A stretch of DNA of 64,000 bases from Amycolatopsis sp. EV170708-02-1 (lineage in GTDB: Bacteria > Actinomycetota > Actinomycetes > Mycobacteriales > Pseudonocardiaceae), in NCBI RefSeq assembly GCF_022479115.1, contig NZ_CP092497.1:7874001-7938000 (forward strand). The letters run 5' to 3'. Below, in pieces: positions 41,377-51,289 of the stretch; position 1 is the stretch's first letter; every line of letters starts with the position of its first letter. The notes beneath the pieces were generated by a model. The model was not told where the DNA came from, made no database searches, and saw only the letters and a list, made by a program, of their open reading frames with translations. A program made the position numbers and the translations under genes.

Positions 41377-42497
41377 GACCGCTCCACCTCTCGTTCCACG
41401 ACATCGAGCCCGTCCGCGAGCCGCACCAGCGCGGCGTCATCCGCGGGCGGGTCCCCGTACAACAGCGCGCCGACTTCGGCGGGCGCCCGGCCGGTCCGCG
41501 CGGCGACAGACTCCACCAATGCGGCCGGTTCGGCGTCGCGGGTGAGCCCCAGCAACGGCCGGAGCCGCGCGCGGGCCGCCTCACGCAAGGTCTCCCCGGC
41601 GTGCGCGGCGGCCTTCGCCTTGCGATACAACCGAGCCCGTCCCTCGGTGGCCTCGGCCGCGCGGACCACGACCGGGATCGGCTCGGTCACCACCGGGCCC
41701 AATCGCCGCGAACGCCACAGCGCCAGCAGTACCACCGCGACCCCGGCCTGCAACGCCGCGTACGACCAGCCCGCCGGGATCAGTTCGGACAGCGGCTTCT
41801 TCTCGGTCTCCAGCGACGGGTCGGCGGGTGTCGGCAGGTACCAGACCAGCCGCTCGTGCTTCCCGAGCATCCGCATCGCCAGCGCCGCGTTGCCCTCGTC
41901 GGCCAGCCAGTCGTTGGCCAGCGGCGTGGGGGTACCGAGGACGGTCACCGTCCCTTGTGGACTCGGGACTTCGAGATACGAGCCGCCGTAGCATTCCTGC
42001 GCCCTCGGCTGCGTGGCCGAGTACTTCAGGCCGCCCATCGTCGCACTCCCCGCCGCGACGGGATCCGCGGCCTCGCACTCGGGCGCGCGAGGCTCGGTCT
42101 CGGCCTGGCCGCTCACCCGCACCCCGGGAAGGACTTCCTCGACCGTGCCGGCACTCGGCTGCACCAGCACGATGTGCTCGGCGCTCTGCCGGATCTCCGT
42201 GAAGGCGCTCTTGGGCACGTACTCGGGTTTGGTGATCAAGACCGTCGCGCCCCTCGCGACACCCTTGGCTTCGGCGGCGGTGCGCACGACCGGGATCTTG
42301 ACGCCTTCCCGTTCCAGCAAGGTCGCCAGCGCGCGGCCGCCCCGGGGCTCGTAGGAACCCGGTTCGAGCTCGCCGGTGGTCCGCTCGCCCTGGAAGAGCA
42401 CGAGCAGCGTGCCGGTCAGCACGATCAGGAGGACGACCGCGAGCGGAAGCCGCACCCCGCGCCAGATCCGGCGGGCGTCGGGCGAAACCGAGGTCAT
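41373..42497 (-). CDS. DUF4350 membrane protein
   Basis: 374 residues. An N-terminal membrane anchor (LPLAVVLLIVLTGTLLVLFQ) is followed by an external ThuA/glutamine-amidotransferase-like domain (SYEPRGGRALATLLEREGVK, GATVLITKPEYVPKSAFTEI), a second membrane segment near residue 245 (YAALQAGVAVVLLALWRS) and a cytoplasmic helical tail. DUF4350 proteins are regular members of MoxR/DUF58/DUF4129 operons and probably part of the same membrane complex. Its start and stop overlap the neighbouring genes by four bases at each end. Confidence 0.85.
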
Positions 42498-43134
42498 CCG
42501 GCCGCCAAGGCGACGGGCCTGGCACGACGGCAGCGTTCATCCAAATCGGACAGTGAGCGATAGCCGTCCGCCGTGGCGGGGAGACCGCCGTAGTGGACGT
42601 CGTCGAACAACCGGGCGCCGGCGCGCAGCGGCACGGCGACGTCGGGCAGCAGCCGCCCGGCTTCGATGGCGGCCTCGTCGGCGGTCCGCCCGGACTTCTC
42701 GTCGAGCAGCGCCCGCTCCTCCAAGGACCGCACCACGGCACGGAACCGCTCACGGACGGCGTCGTCGAAGTCACCCCGCGCCGCGGCTTCCTCGGCCGCC
42801 TGGCGATGTTCGCCGGAGGCCTTGCGCTGCCCGGCGAACACGGCTCGACCGCTCTTCGCCGCCGTCGCCAAAGGCCCGGACTTCAGCCGGATCACCACGA
42901 CCAGCACGATCAGCACGACGATCAGCAGCACCACGGCGAAGATCCCCCGGGTACGACGCCGTTGACCGTTTCGAGGAAGCGCAGCAGTTTCTCGACCACC
43001 CACTCGAAGGCCTCGGACAGCCAGCTCGGTCTCGCGGCCTGGTAGGCCTGCCCCGAGAGCTCCTCGGCGGCGCGCAGCCGGGCGGTGTCCCGATCGATGT
43101 CGACCGGGACCTCGGTGAGGAAGCGCGTCACCAT
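42494..43134 (-). pseudogene. DUF4129 membrane protein, broken by a -1 frameshift
   Basis: The first frame (ATG 43134 or GTG 43131) gives LTEVPVDIDRDTARLRAAEE and PSWLSEAFEWVVEKLLRFLE, then is lost at a CCCCC run (42944-42948). The second frame continues with GIFAVVLLIVVLIVLVVVIR and the DUF4129 end domain (DFDDAVRERFRAVVRSLEER, GRTADEAAIEAGRLLPDV). A sixth C restores 213 residues with one membrane segment, joined at VPGGIFAVV. It overlaps the genes on both sides, as an intact operon member would. Confidence 0.82.
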
Positions 43135-44255
43135 GCCTGCGGCGGGGGCGGCGTCTGGATCCCGGCCGCGCGGGCCAGCTCGATGTCCATCCCCTCGCGG
43201 CGCATCCGCTGGTCGATGTAGAGGATCACGGTGACCAGCGCGCTGAACGGGCCGACGATCGTCTGCGCGATCACCGTGCCCACCGACTGCAGGATCAGGT
43301 CGCCGGTCGACGGGACGTAGATCTGGTTCAGATCACCGAAAATGGACAGGAAGGCGCTGAAGCTGAACGGGATCGTGATGATCGACGCCAGGAACGACGA
43401 GATCACGTACGCCAGCAGCAGGATCCCGAAGACCCGCCAGAACATGCCCGAGACCAGCTTCACCGAGCGGCGGAACGCCTCGAACACGGTGCCGCGTTCG
43501 AGGATGAACGCCGGGCTGGCCAGCGCCCAGAACGTGTAGGGGATGATCGCGGGCAGCAGGCAGAAGACCGCCCCGACCAGGATCGCCAGCGTGTAGAGCA
43601 CGGTCAGCCCGAGCAGCGGCAGCAGCCGGGGCGCCGCCTCCTTCGCGGCCTCTTTGAACGTGACCGGTTTGCCGAGGACGGCCTTGCCCATCAGGACGGT
43701 CAGGAATCCGGTCAGGACGGTCGTCCCGAGCAGGGTGGCGACGAGGGTGATGAACGACGTCGCCAGCGTCCCGCCGAGGATGCCGAGCATCTGGTTCATC
43801 AGTTCCTGATCGGTGGCCGCCGGGCCGAGATCGCGGATCTGCTCCAGGTCGGCGGTGGTGTCGACCAGCAGCAGCCCGACCAGGTTGATGGCCGCGGTGA
43901 GCACGGCGGTGACCGCGGCCGCGCCGAAGACCATCCGCCAGTACTTGCGCATGGCCGTGACCGCGCCGTCGAGGATGTCGGTCAGGTTCAGCGGGCGCAG
44001 CGGGATGACGCCGGGCCTGCCGAGGCCGACCTTCCAGTTCGGGTACTGCTGCTGCGGCGGGGGCTGGTACGACGGCAGCGGAGGCGGCGGCGTCGCCCCG
44101 GAGGGTGACTGCCACTGCTGCTCCGGCGCCGGCGACGGCGGCACTTCGCCCCGCGGCGGCGTCGGTGTGTCCGCCTGCGACTGTGCCGGTTCCCCCGCCT
44201 GCGGCTTCGGCGTCTCGGTGCCTTCCGGCCCGGACGGTCCGCCGGTCTCCGTCAT
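43128..44255 (-). CDS. Multi-pass membrane protein (GDPD membrane-domain like) with Pro-rich N-terminus
   Basis: 375 residues. The first 75 are Pro/Gln/Gly-rich and cytoplasmic. After PLNLTDILDGAVTAMRKYWR, a start typical of the glycerophosphoryl diester phosphodiesterase membrane domain family, come six or so membrane segments (VFGAAAVTAVLTAAINLVGL, TALLGTTVLTGFLTVLMG-like and others). There is no phosphodiesterase catalytic domain. It heads the MoxR2-type operon, as its counterpart does upstream of the DUF4129 gene in mycobacteria. The overlap with the DUF4129 start suggests they are translated together. Confidence 0.78.
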   Translation of the reverse strand: MTETGGPSGPEGTETPKPQAGEPAQSQADTPTPPRGEVPPSPAPEQQWQSPSGATPPPPLPSYQPPPQQQYPNWKVGLGRPGVIPLRPLNLTDILDGAVTAMRKYWRMVFGAAAVTAVLTAAINLVGLLLVDTTADLEQIRDLGPAATDQELMNQMLGILGGTLATSFITLVATLLGTTVLTGFLTVLMGKAVLGKPVTFKEAAKEAAPRLLPLLGLTVLYTLAILVGAVFCLLPAIIPYTFWALASPAFILERGTVFEAFRRSVKLVSGMFWRVFGILLLAYVISSFLASIITIPFSFSAFLSIFGDLNQIYVPSTGDLILQSVGTVIAQTIVGPFSALVTVILYIDQRMRREGMDIELARAAGIQTPPPPQAW

Positions 44256-44471
44256 GCGACAGCCCCTTACCCGTTCACGTTGCTTACGAACACTCTTCCA
44301 GAGGGTCCGACACCCAGCCAGAGCTGGGGGGACGACACTGATGGGTGACCGCTCGCCTCACGCTCGATACCCTCTGCAGCCGAGCTGTGGGTAGGGACGC
44401 CGTTAGCTCGTTATGCTGAACATCGGACCGGGTGCCCCCGGTTCGCCCCTAGAACCACCGGGACCGACTTG

Positions 44472-45557
44472 ATGACGCAACCGCCCCACGGCCAGTGGCC
44501 GCCACGCGGCGCCGTCCAGCCACCGCCGGTGCACGGCCAGCCTCCCGCGCAGTGGCACGGCGCGCCGCACCACTTCCCGCCTCCGCCGCCACGCCGGTCC
44601 GTGGGCGCGATCATCGGTATCTGCCTCGGCGCGGTCGCCGTCCTGGTCCTCGGCCTGGTCGCGATCGTTTCACTCAATCGTGACGACTCCGATCACGTAG
44701 CGAACGCGGGCTACAGCACCCTCCCGAACACGCCTTCGCAGGCGGGACTGCCGCCGAGCGGCTCTTCGTCGCCCTCTTCGTCGACGAACCCGTTCCCGTC
44801 GTCACCGACCAAGGCGCCGTCCTCGTCGAGCGGGCCGCAGAAGATCCTCAAGCTCGGTGACCACCCGATCCTCCAGGACCCGAACGCCGGCCTGCGGAAC
44901 CGGGTCTGCACGCTGCCGCAATGGCAGAGCAGCCAGCAGGCCGCCGAGGCGTTCTTCACCGCGGCGGGCAAATGCCTCGACAACGCTTGGGGCCCGTTCC
45001 TCGACGCCTACGACCTGCCGTTCACCCCGCCCGCCCTGCACTTCCCGACCGGGGCCAGCTTCGAAACCGAATGCGGCACCATCCAGGTGGGCATCGCGAC
45101 GGCGGCGTACTACTGCGAGAACAACCTCTACGTGCCGTTCCGCGGTCTGCAGACCGACCAGTACGGCAACAACCCCGGCGTCTACCTGGCCCTTTTCGCG
45201 CACGAGTACGGACACCACGTGCAGGAGGTCGCGGGGCTGATGGACGCGGCCTGGCAGAAGATCTACGACGCGGGACAGAACAGCCCGGCCGGGCTGGAGA
45301 TGTCGCGGCGCAAGGAACTGCAGGCGCAGTGCTTCTCCGGGATGTTCCTCGGCGCGCACGTGGACCAGGGCGGCACGGTCAGCCGGGACATGTACAACAA
45401 GGCCTGGAACGACCAGGAGACCCGCGGCGACAACACCTCGCGCAGCCAGGACCACGGGACGAACGCGCACTACGCGTCGTGGTGGCGGGCGGGTGCGAGC
45501 AACAACCGGATCGCCGACTGCAACACCTTCTCGGCTCCTTCGAGCGCCGTTTCCTGA
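44472..45557 (+). CDS. Neutral zinc metallopeptidase with proline-rich N-terminus, paralog 2
   Basis: 361 residues, the same plan as the protein at 33488: a short Pro/His-rich N-terminus, one membrane segment (SVGAIIGICLGAVAVLVLGL near residue 45), a Ser/Pro linker, then a YpfJ-like zinc peptidase domain. The zinc motif is HEYGHH within YLALFAHEYGHHVQEVAGLM, and GLEMSRRKELQAQCFSGMFL is the conserved downstream stretch. Cysteines at matching places to the paralog suggest the same disulfides. It is divergent from the MoxR2-type operon. ATG 44472 is used; a TTG codon precedes it directly. Confidence 0.83.
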   Translation: MTQPPHGQWPPRGAVQPPPVHGQPPAQWHGAPHHFPPPPPRRSVGAIIGICLGAVAVLVLGLVAIVSLNRDDSDHVANAGYSTLPNTPSQAGLPPSGSSSPSSSTNPFPSSPTKAPSSSSGPQKILKLGDHPILQDPNAGLRNRVCTLPQWQSSQQAAEAFFTAAGKCLDNAWGPFLDAYDLPFTPPALHFPTGASFETECGTIQVGIATAAYYCENNLYVPFRGLQTDQYGNNPGVYLALFAHEYGHHVQEVAGLMDAAWQKIYDAGQNSPAGLEMSRRKELQAQCFSGMFLGAHVDQGGTVSRDMYNKAWNDQETRGDNTSRSQDHGTNAHYASWWRAGASNNRIADCNTFSAPSSAVS

Positions 45558-45566
45558 CTCTTCGCA

Positions 45567-45617
45567 TGTGAAGGCCCCCTTCCCCTCGGCTGAGCCACGG
45601 GGAAGGGGGCCTTCACA
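45567..45617. terminator. Hairpin with 19-bp perfect arms (GAAGGCCCCCTT family)
   Basis: TGTGAAGGCCCCCTTCCCC (45567-45585) and its exact complement (45599-45617), 13-base loop. It begins 10 bases after the metallopeptidase stop. Confidence 0.75.
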
Positions 45618-45701
45618 CGTTTCGGGTGGCGGGTCGCCGCTCGCCGACGGATGCGGTGCCGTCGGCGATTCCGGCTTGCCCTCGATGCGGCTGGTCGTCG
45701 G

Positions 45702-45749
45702 CCTCGTGAGTGGCAAGGACGGTTCTAACCGTCTTTGCCACTCACGAGG
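45702..45749. repeat. Second copy of the 48-bp palindrome found at 5233
   Basis: The left arm is identical to that at 5233-5255 over all 23 bases. The right arm has one change that still allows G-U pairing, and the centre is CT instead of AG. Confidence 0.8.
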
Positions 45750-45787
45750 GGACCCGTACGTCCCGCGTGACCGGTCCGCTCACGACA

Positions 45788-45834
45788 GGGTGTGTGGGAA
45801 TAGAGACGTTGAACGTCCCGATTTCCACACACCC
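45788..45834 (+). repeat. GTGTGTGG hairpin, imperfect third copy
   Basis: Arms GGGTGTGTGGGAATAGAGAC and GTCCCGATTTCCACACACCC around the loop GTTGAAC. Related to 10546-10596 and 13354-13404. Confidence 0.7.
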
Positions 45835-45877
45835 GTGGTAATGCCGGCCACGTCGAGTAGCCAACCGTCAAGAGGGA

Positions 45878-46350
45878 TCAGGCGGTCACCGGCACACGCG
45901 GCCCGCGCAACACCAAAAAGACGTACATCCCGCCCGCGAAGCAGCTGAACACCAGCAGCGCCAGCCCGAGCGGCCGCCGCGCGTCGCTCGCTCCGGCCGT
46001 CGCGTCGGCCGCGTGCACCGCGATGGCGTCCCCCGAAGCCCCGTCCGGGACGACGACCTCGAGGCGCTCGCCCTTGCCGTGTCCGCAGCCGTTGAGCGAG
46101 CCCTCCGTCGGCTTGCCGCCGAATTCGAACTTGACCGTCTCGGTGGCCCGCCGCCCGTACAAGGCGCGGGCCGGACGACCTCGGCCTGCACGGTCGTCCC
46201 CTTGGTCTCGTTCGAGATGGCGAACAGCCCTGGCCCGGCGAACCACGCCAGGAAGATCACCAGCAGGCCGACCCCGGCCGCCACGGCCAGGGAGTTCCAC
46301 CCCGGGGTGAGCCCTCTGGCGGGGTCCGATCGCTTGCGCACGAACGCCAT
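45878..46350 (-). pseudogene. Small two-TM membrane protein, broken by a -1 frameshift
   Basis: From ATG 46350: AFVRKRSDPARGLTPGWNSL, a membrane segment AVAAGVGLLVIFLAWFAGPG, then ETKGTTVQAEVVRP. The frame is then lost at a GGG run (46168-46170), and the other frame continues RALYGRRATETVKFEFGGKP and a second membrane segment LGLALLVFSCFAGGMYVFLV to the stop at 45878. One added base yields 157 residues, an external soluble loop between two membrane segments. I do not recognise a family (DUF3592-like at most). It lies just downstream of the K+ channel gene on the same strand. Confidence 0.65.
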
Positions 46351-46390
46351 GCTCCCAGAACCTCGCGGCAAAGCACAGGAGCCCGGCGAG

Positions 46391-46414
46391 GTGGTAGCAA
46401 AGGTCCCCCGCTAC
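46391..46414 (-). repeat. Short dispersed repeat, AGCAAGGGACCTTTGCT family (decayed)
   Basis: GTGGTAGCAAAGGTCCCCCGCT, next to and slightly overlapping the channel gene stop codon. Confidence 0.55.
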
Positions 46415-47486
46415 CGCTCGATGGTCTCCGCGGAGGTCACCTTCCGGATGTACAGCAGCTTGTCCCCCGGCTCGATCGCGTCCGCCTGCGGGGCGTCCAC
46501 CCGGTACAGCACGCCGTCGCGGACGACGCCCAGCACGATATCCGGCAGATGCCGCGGCGACCCGCCCTCTTCGGACGGTTCCACCGGGCGTTCGGCGATC
46601 GCGAGACCGGACTCGGGGTGAGCAGGTCCTCGACCATGTCGACCACCAGCGGCGTCGACGTCGCCATCCCGAGCAGGCGCCCGGCGGTCTCGCTCGACAC
46701 CACGACCTGGTTCGCGCCCGACTGTTTGAGCAGGTGGACGTTCTCCGCCTCCCGCACCGACGCCACGATATGCGACTTCGGCGCCAGCTCACGGGCGGTC
46801 AGGGTGACCAGCACGGCGGTGTCGTCCCGGTTCGGGGCGACGACGACGGCGCGCGCCCGCTGGACTCCGGCGACGCGCAGCACGTCGGCGCGGGTGGCCG
46901 AACCGTGCACGGTCACCAGGCCGAGTGACGTGGCCGCTTCGAGGGCCTGCTGGTCGGTGTCGACGACGACGATGTGGTCGGGTTCGACGTTCTCGTCCCC
47001 GAGCAGCGCGTTGACCGCCGACCGGCCCTTCGTGCCGAATCCGACGACGACCGTGTGGTCACGCACCTTCGTCCTCCACTTTTGGATCTTGAATGCCTGG
47101 CGGGAGCGCTCGGTGAGCACTTCGAGTGTGGTACCGACCAGGACGATGAGGAAGAGCACCCGCAGCGGGGTGATCACCAGGACGTTCACCAGCCGCGCGG
47201 ACGGCGTCGCGGGCGCGATGTCACCGTAACCCGTGGTCGACAGCGACACCGTCGCGTAATAGAGGCTGTCGAGGAAGGTGAGCCCGTCGCCGTTGGCGTC
47301 GCGGTAGCCGTCCCGGTCGAGGTAGACGATCAGCACGGTCGCGAGCAGGGCGAGCACCGCGCCGATGATCCGTTTGAGGATCGACCGCAGCGGGCTGACG
47401 GTCAGTTCCGGCATCCGGATCACACCGACGAGCTCGTGGTCCGGGCGGTCGCTCAGCCTGACCGGGAAACGCTTGAGAACCCTCAT
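46411..47486 (-). pseudogene. K+ channel-like protein with RCK/TrkA domains, broken by a -1 frameshift
   Basis: From ATG 47486: a membrane segment (IIGAVLALLATVLIVYLDRD), a pore region with the selectivity filter TTGYGDIAPATP, a second segment (VLVITPLRVLFLIVLVGTTL) and an RCK-N domain (VVVGFGTKGRSAVNALLGDE, HIVVVDTDQQALEAATSLGL). The TrkA-C end is lost after MVEDLLTP at a GGGG run (46615-46618). It continues in another frame as ESGLAIAERPVEPSEEGG and GVVRDGVLYRVDAPQADAIE to the stop at 46411. One extra base gives 358 residues, matching Rv3200c, which also lies beside adnBA. Confidence 0.87.
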
Positions 47487-47574
47487 GCACAGGCTCCGGC
47501 CTGGTCCGCGTCACTCACGGTCGGGAGGATAGCCGAAGATCCTTCCGTTCAGCTCGGTATGCGAAGCTCAGGGC

Positions 47575-47961
47575 ATGTCTCCGGATCCCGAACCGTCCCA
47601 GCGGCCCGCCTACTTGCTCGCCGGCCTGCTCGGTGCGGCCGGTGTCCTGCACTTCGTCCAGCCGAAACCCTTCGACGCCATCATCCCGAAGCAGCTTCCC
47701 GGTTCCCCTCGGGCCTGGACCTACGGCTCCGGGGTGGCCGAGCTGGGTGTCGCCGCCGCGGTCGCGAATCCGAAGACCCGGCGGCTCGGCGGGCTCGCGG
47801 CCGCGCTGCTGTTCGTCGCGGTGCTGCCGGGGAACGTGAAGATGGCCGTCGACGCCGACCGCCGGAAGGCCCCGAAGCACTGGCGAGCGGCTTTCTGGGC
47901 CCGCGTCCCGCTGCAGATCCCGCTGGTGACCTGGGCCCTGAAGGTCCGCGACCGGGCCTAG
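47575..47961 (+). CDS. DoxX-like small membrane protein
   Basis: 128 residues with about four hydrophobic segments (YLLAGLLGAAGVLHFVQPKP, VAELGVAAAVANPKTRRLGG, LAAALLFVAVLPGNVKMAVD, RVPLQIPLVTWALKV). The HFVQPKPFDAIIPKQLPG stretch is typical of the DoxX-like/MauE-related family in actinobacteria. Some members support redox balance at the membrane; no specific role can be assigned. It is divergent from the channel gene and convergent with adnB, from which a nested hairpin separates it. Confidence 0.72.
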   Translation: MSPDPEPSQRPAYLLAGLLGAAGVLHFVQPKPFDAIIPKQLPGSPRAWTYGSGVAELGVAAAVANPKTRRLGGLAAALLFVAVLPGNVKMAVDADRRKAPKHWRAAFWARVPLQIPLVTWALKVRDRA

Positions 47962-47970
47962 TCCCCCCTC

Positions 47971-48032
47971 GCGTTTCGTCCTCTGGATGCGGTAGTTGCA
48001 CGCGCAAGGACCGCATTCAGAGGACGAAACGC
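47971..48032. terminator. Nested hairpin repeat (CGTCCTCTGAATGCGG family), copy 2
   Basis: 22-base arms (47971-47992 and 48011-48032), with one mismatch, plus an inner TTGC-ACGC-GCAA stem. It reaches the adnB stop codon and lies between convergent genes. The part TTGCACGCGCAAGGACCGCA is identical to the 62071 copy. Confidence 0.78.
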
Positions 48033-51000
48033 TAGATCGTCGGGACGCTCCTCAGCAGCTGTCGCAGTCCTTCGGCGTCCAGCAGATCCGCCGGGCGGAC
48101 GGTCTTGTCGTGTTTCACGTAGTGGAACGCCGCCCGCACCTTTTCCACGGGGATGTTCTTCAAGGCCGCCCACGCCAGCCGGTACGCCGCCAGCTGCACG
48201 GCCAGCGACTCGAGCCGGTCGGCCTCCGGGACGGCGCCGGTCTTCCAGTCGACGACGGTCCAGCCGCCGTCCGCGTCGGCGAACACGGCGTCCATGCGCC
48301 CGCGCACCGTCACGCCCACGACGTCCGCCGAGAACGGCACCTCGACCGCGTGCGGCACCCGGTGTGCCCACTCGCTCTTCTCGAACGCGGTCTGCAACGC
48401 CTCCAGCTCGGTATCGGGCGCCTCGTCGACGTCCGCCGCCCCCGGCAGGTCGTGGATCTCCAGCAGCTGCTCGCCGCCGAACCGCTGCTCCAGCCAGCCG
48501 TGGAACGCCGTCCCCCGGCGCGCGTAGGTGTTGGGGCGCACGGGAAGCGGCCGCCGCAGCCGTTTGGCCAGCGCGGCGGGATCGGCCGACAGCTCGACGA
48601 GCTGGCTCACCGAGAGATGTGGCGGCAGGACCACCTGCTGCACTCGGTCCCGCGCCCGCGCCCGTTCCTCCAGCAGCACCTTGGTATCGGAGATCCAGCC
48701 GTCCGGATCGTCCTCTTCCTCCTGCTCGGCGTGTTCGGCCTCCTCCATCGCCCCGAGCACCAGGTCGACACCGTTCGTGACGCCCTCGCGCCGCGGCCAC
48801 AGCGGGTCGACCGGCCACCGCGACCGGCGGGAGTCGGCGACGAGCGGGTTCTCGCCGTCGGTTTCCGGCTCGTCGGCCCAGTGCTCGATCCGGCCGACCG
48901 AGTTCCCCCGCATCACCTCGCCGATCTCCAGCAAGAACTCCGACGGTCCCTTCGGCCGCGCGCTGCTCTCGTTCCACCAATGGCCGGAGATCAGCATGGT
49001 GTGCTCGGAGCGAGTCAGTGCGACATAGCAAAGCCGCCGCTCCTCGTCCGCTTCACGCGCGACGAAGCCTTCTTCGTGCAGTTCCAGCGCTTCCTGGACT
49101 TCCTTGCGGTCCGCGCCTTCGGGGATCCGCAGCTCCGGCAGGTCCTCCGAGTCCCCGCGCAGCGCGGCGGGCAGCGAAGTCGACGTCCGCAGCCACGACG
49201 ACGAGCGCCGCCGCCCGGGGAAGACCTCCTTGACCAGATGCGGAATCGCGACGATGCGCCATTCCAGCCCCTTGGCCGAATGCACGGTCAGCACCTGGAC
49301 CCGATCCGGGACCACCTCCACCTCGCCGGGGGTAAGCCCGTCTTCCGCGTGCGCGGCCGTGTTCAGATAGTCCACAAAGGACAAAAGGGTGGCCGTCGGC
49401 GACGTTTCGGCGAAATCCGTGACGACGTCGGCGAAAGCGTCCAGATGCGCGCGTCCGGCAGGCCCTGGGCGGGCCAGCGACTCGACGTCGAGCAGCATGG
49501 TGCGCTCCACGTCGGCGACCAGCTCGGGCAGCGACTGGTCCAGCCGTCGCCGCAAGGCCGAAAGCTCGGCGCCGATCTTCCGGATCCGCCGGTAGCCCTC
49601 GGGTGAATACCGTTCCGGTGTGCCGGGATCGTCGATGGCGTCGGCGAGCCCGGCCTGCTCGACCCGCTCGGTCACCAGCACCGGTTCGTCCACATCGGAC
49701 TTCCCCGACGGCGGCACCGGCGACGAAAGTTCGCCTGCCCGGCGCCACAACGCCGCGAGGTCGGCCGCCGCGATCCGCCAGCGCGCCCCGGTCAGCAAGC
49801 GGGCGGCCGCGCTGCCCGCGAGCGGGTCGGCGAGCACCCGCAACGTGCTCACCAGATCCGCGACCTCGGGCTCGTCGAGAAGGCCGCCGAGACCGACCAC
49901 CTCCACCGGAAGCCCGCGCGCCCGCAGCTCCGCCGCGATCGGGGCCATGTCGGCACGACGGCGCACCAGCACCGCCGCGGTCGGCGGTTTTCCGGTCTCC
50001 TCCACGGTTTCGAACCAGCGTTTCGCCAGCGCGTCGGCCACCCACTCGCGTTCGGCGCGGATGTCCGGCAGGAGCGCGGCGGCGATGTCGGCGGCCCCCG
50101 CGCCTTCCAGCGCACGCAGCCGCGCGACCCCGAGTCCGCGTTCCCGCAACGGTTCCGAGATCGCGTTCGCGAGTTCGAGCACCTCGGGCGGATTGCGGAA
50201 GCTGGTCAGCAGCCCGAAATCCAGCGCCGGGACGAGCCGTTCGCCGTTGTCACGCGGGAAGTCCGTGGTGAACCGGGGCAGGTTCGCCGCGCTCGCGCCG
50301 CGCCAGCCGTAGATGGCCTGCGCCGGGTCGCCCACCGCCGTCACCGGCATCGGCGGATGTTCGACACCGCCGAACAGCGACCGCAGCAGGATCCGCTGGG
50401 CGTGGCCGGTGTCCTGGTATTCGTCGAGCAGGACGGCGCCGTAGCGCTCGCGTTCCCCCGCGACCACCGCCGGATAGCTGCTGGCGAGCTGCGCGGCGAG
50501 CGACATCTGGTCGGCGAAGTCGAGCGCGCCTTCCGCTCGTTTCCGCGTGTGATACGCCTCGACCAGTGGCAGGAGAGCGAGCCGGAACCGTTGCGCCGTC
50601 ATGACTTCGGCCAGTTTCTGCGGCAACGACGCGCGCTGACCCTTCGCCCGCGGCGCGTTCTCGATGACCTCGCACAGCCAGGACGTGTACTGGGCCAGCC
50701 GTTCGGTCTCGACCAGATGCTCGCCGAGCTCCCCGGCCAGCGCGAGCAACTGCGCCGTCACCGTGGAGGGCACCCGATCGGTGTCGAGGTCGCTGTCCCA
50801 AGTGGACACGACGCGATGCGAAAACTGCCAGGAGGACGTCTCCGAAAGCAGCCGGACGCCGGGCTGGACGGGAAGCCGCAGGCCGTGTTCGGACAGCAGC
50901 CGCCCGGCATAGGCGTGATAGGTGAGCACCGTCGGCTCGCCCGCGGTCACGGTGGTGCGCAGGTCGCCGGTCGGGTCGATCTTGTCGAGCAGCCCCGATC

Positions 51001-51289
51001 CCACCAGCCGTCGCAGCCGGGTGCGGACGCGTTCGCCGAGCTGGCGGGCGGCCTTGCGGGTGAAGGTCAGGCCGAGGACGCGTTCCGGCGGGACGACACT
51101 GTTGGCCACCAGCCAGACGACCCGCGCGGCCATCGTCTCGGTCTTGCCCGCGCCCGCACCCGCGACGACCAGCGACGGCTCGATCGGCGCGGCGATCACC
51201 TCGGCCTGCTCGTCGGTGGGGCTGTGCAGGCCGAGCGCGCGGGCGATCTCGCCCGGCTCGACCTGTCGGCGCTGGAGTTCGGAGATCAA
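48032..51289 (-). CDS. adnB: AdnB, helicase-nuclease subunit
   Basis: 1085 residues, UvrD-like motor plus C-terminal RecB-like nuclease. Walker A GAGAGKT is at residues 44-50, followed by motif Ia GLTFTRKAARQLGERV, Walker B VLLDEYQDTGHAQ, motif III AVGDPAQAIYGWRGA, motif V VLTVHSAKGLEWRIV and motif VI RLCYVALTRSEHTML. The nuclease site is GRMDAVFADADGGWTVVDWK near residue 1000. With AdnA it resects double-strand breaks for homologous recombination; known mycobacterial AdnB is the lead motor. The TTG start overlaps the AdnA stop (TTGA). Confidence 0.92.
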   Translation of the reverse strand: MISELQRRQVEPGEIARALGLHSPTDEQAEVIAAPIEPSLVVAGAGAGKTETMAARVVWLVANSVVPPERVLGLTFTRKAARQLGERVRTRLRRLVGSGLLDKIDPTGDLRTTVTAGEPTVLTYHAYAGRLLSEHGLRLPVQPGVRLLSETSSWQFSHRVVSTWDSDLDTDRVPSTVTAQLLALAGELGEHLVETERLAQYTSWLCEVIENAPRAKGQRASLPQKLAEVMTAQRFRLALLPLVEAYHTRKRAEGALDFADQMSLAAQLASSYPAVVAGERERYGAVLLDEYQDTGHAQRILLRSLFGGVEHPPMPVTAVGDPAQAIYGWRGASAANLPRFTTDFPRDNGERLVPALDFGLLTSFRNPPEVLELANAISEPLRERGLGVARLRALEGAGAADIAAALLPDIRAEREWVADALAKRWFETVEETGKPPTAAVLVRRRADMAPIAAELRARGLPVEVVGLGGLLDEPEVADLVSTLRVLADPLAGSAAARLLTGARWRIAAADLAALWRRAGELSSPVPPSGKSDVDEPVLVTERVEQAGLADAIDDPGTPERYSPEGYRRIRKIGAELSALRRRLDQSLPELVADVERTMLLDVESLARPGPAGRAHLDAFADVVTDFAETSPTATLLSFVDYLNTAAHAEDGLTPGEVEVVPDRVQVLTVHSAKGLEWRIVAIPHLVKEVFPGRRRSSSWLRTSTSLPAALRGDSEDLPELRIPEGADRKEVQEALELHEEGFVAREADEERRLCYVALTRSEHTMLISGHWWNESSARPKGPSEFLLEIGEVMRGNSVGRIEHWADEPETDGENPLVADSRRSRWPVDPLWPRREGVTNGVDLVLGAMEEAEHAEQEEEDDPDGWISDTKVLLEERARARDRVQQVVLPPHLSVSQLVELSADPAALAKRLRRPLPVRPNTYARRGTAFHGWLEQRFGGEQLLEIHDLPGAADVDEAPDTELEALQTAFEKSEWAHRVPHAVEVPFSADVVGVTVRGRMDAVFADADGGWTVVDWKTGAVPEADRLESLAVQLAAYRLAWAALKNIPVEKVRAAFHYVKHDKTVRPADLLDAEGLRQLLRSVPTI

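Larger units (their letters stand above)
45558..45877. other. 320-bp repeat-rich convergent gap, no gene
   Basis: It holds three different palindromic elements in a row: a GAAGGCCCCCTT hairpin (45567-45617), a second copy of the 48-bp palindrome (45702-45749) and a GTGTGTGG hairpin (45788-45834). Between them I see no coding potential. Confidence 0.8.
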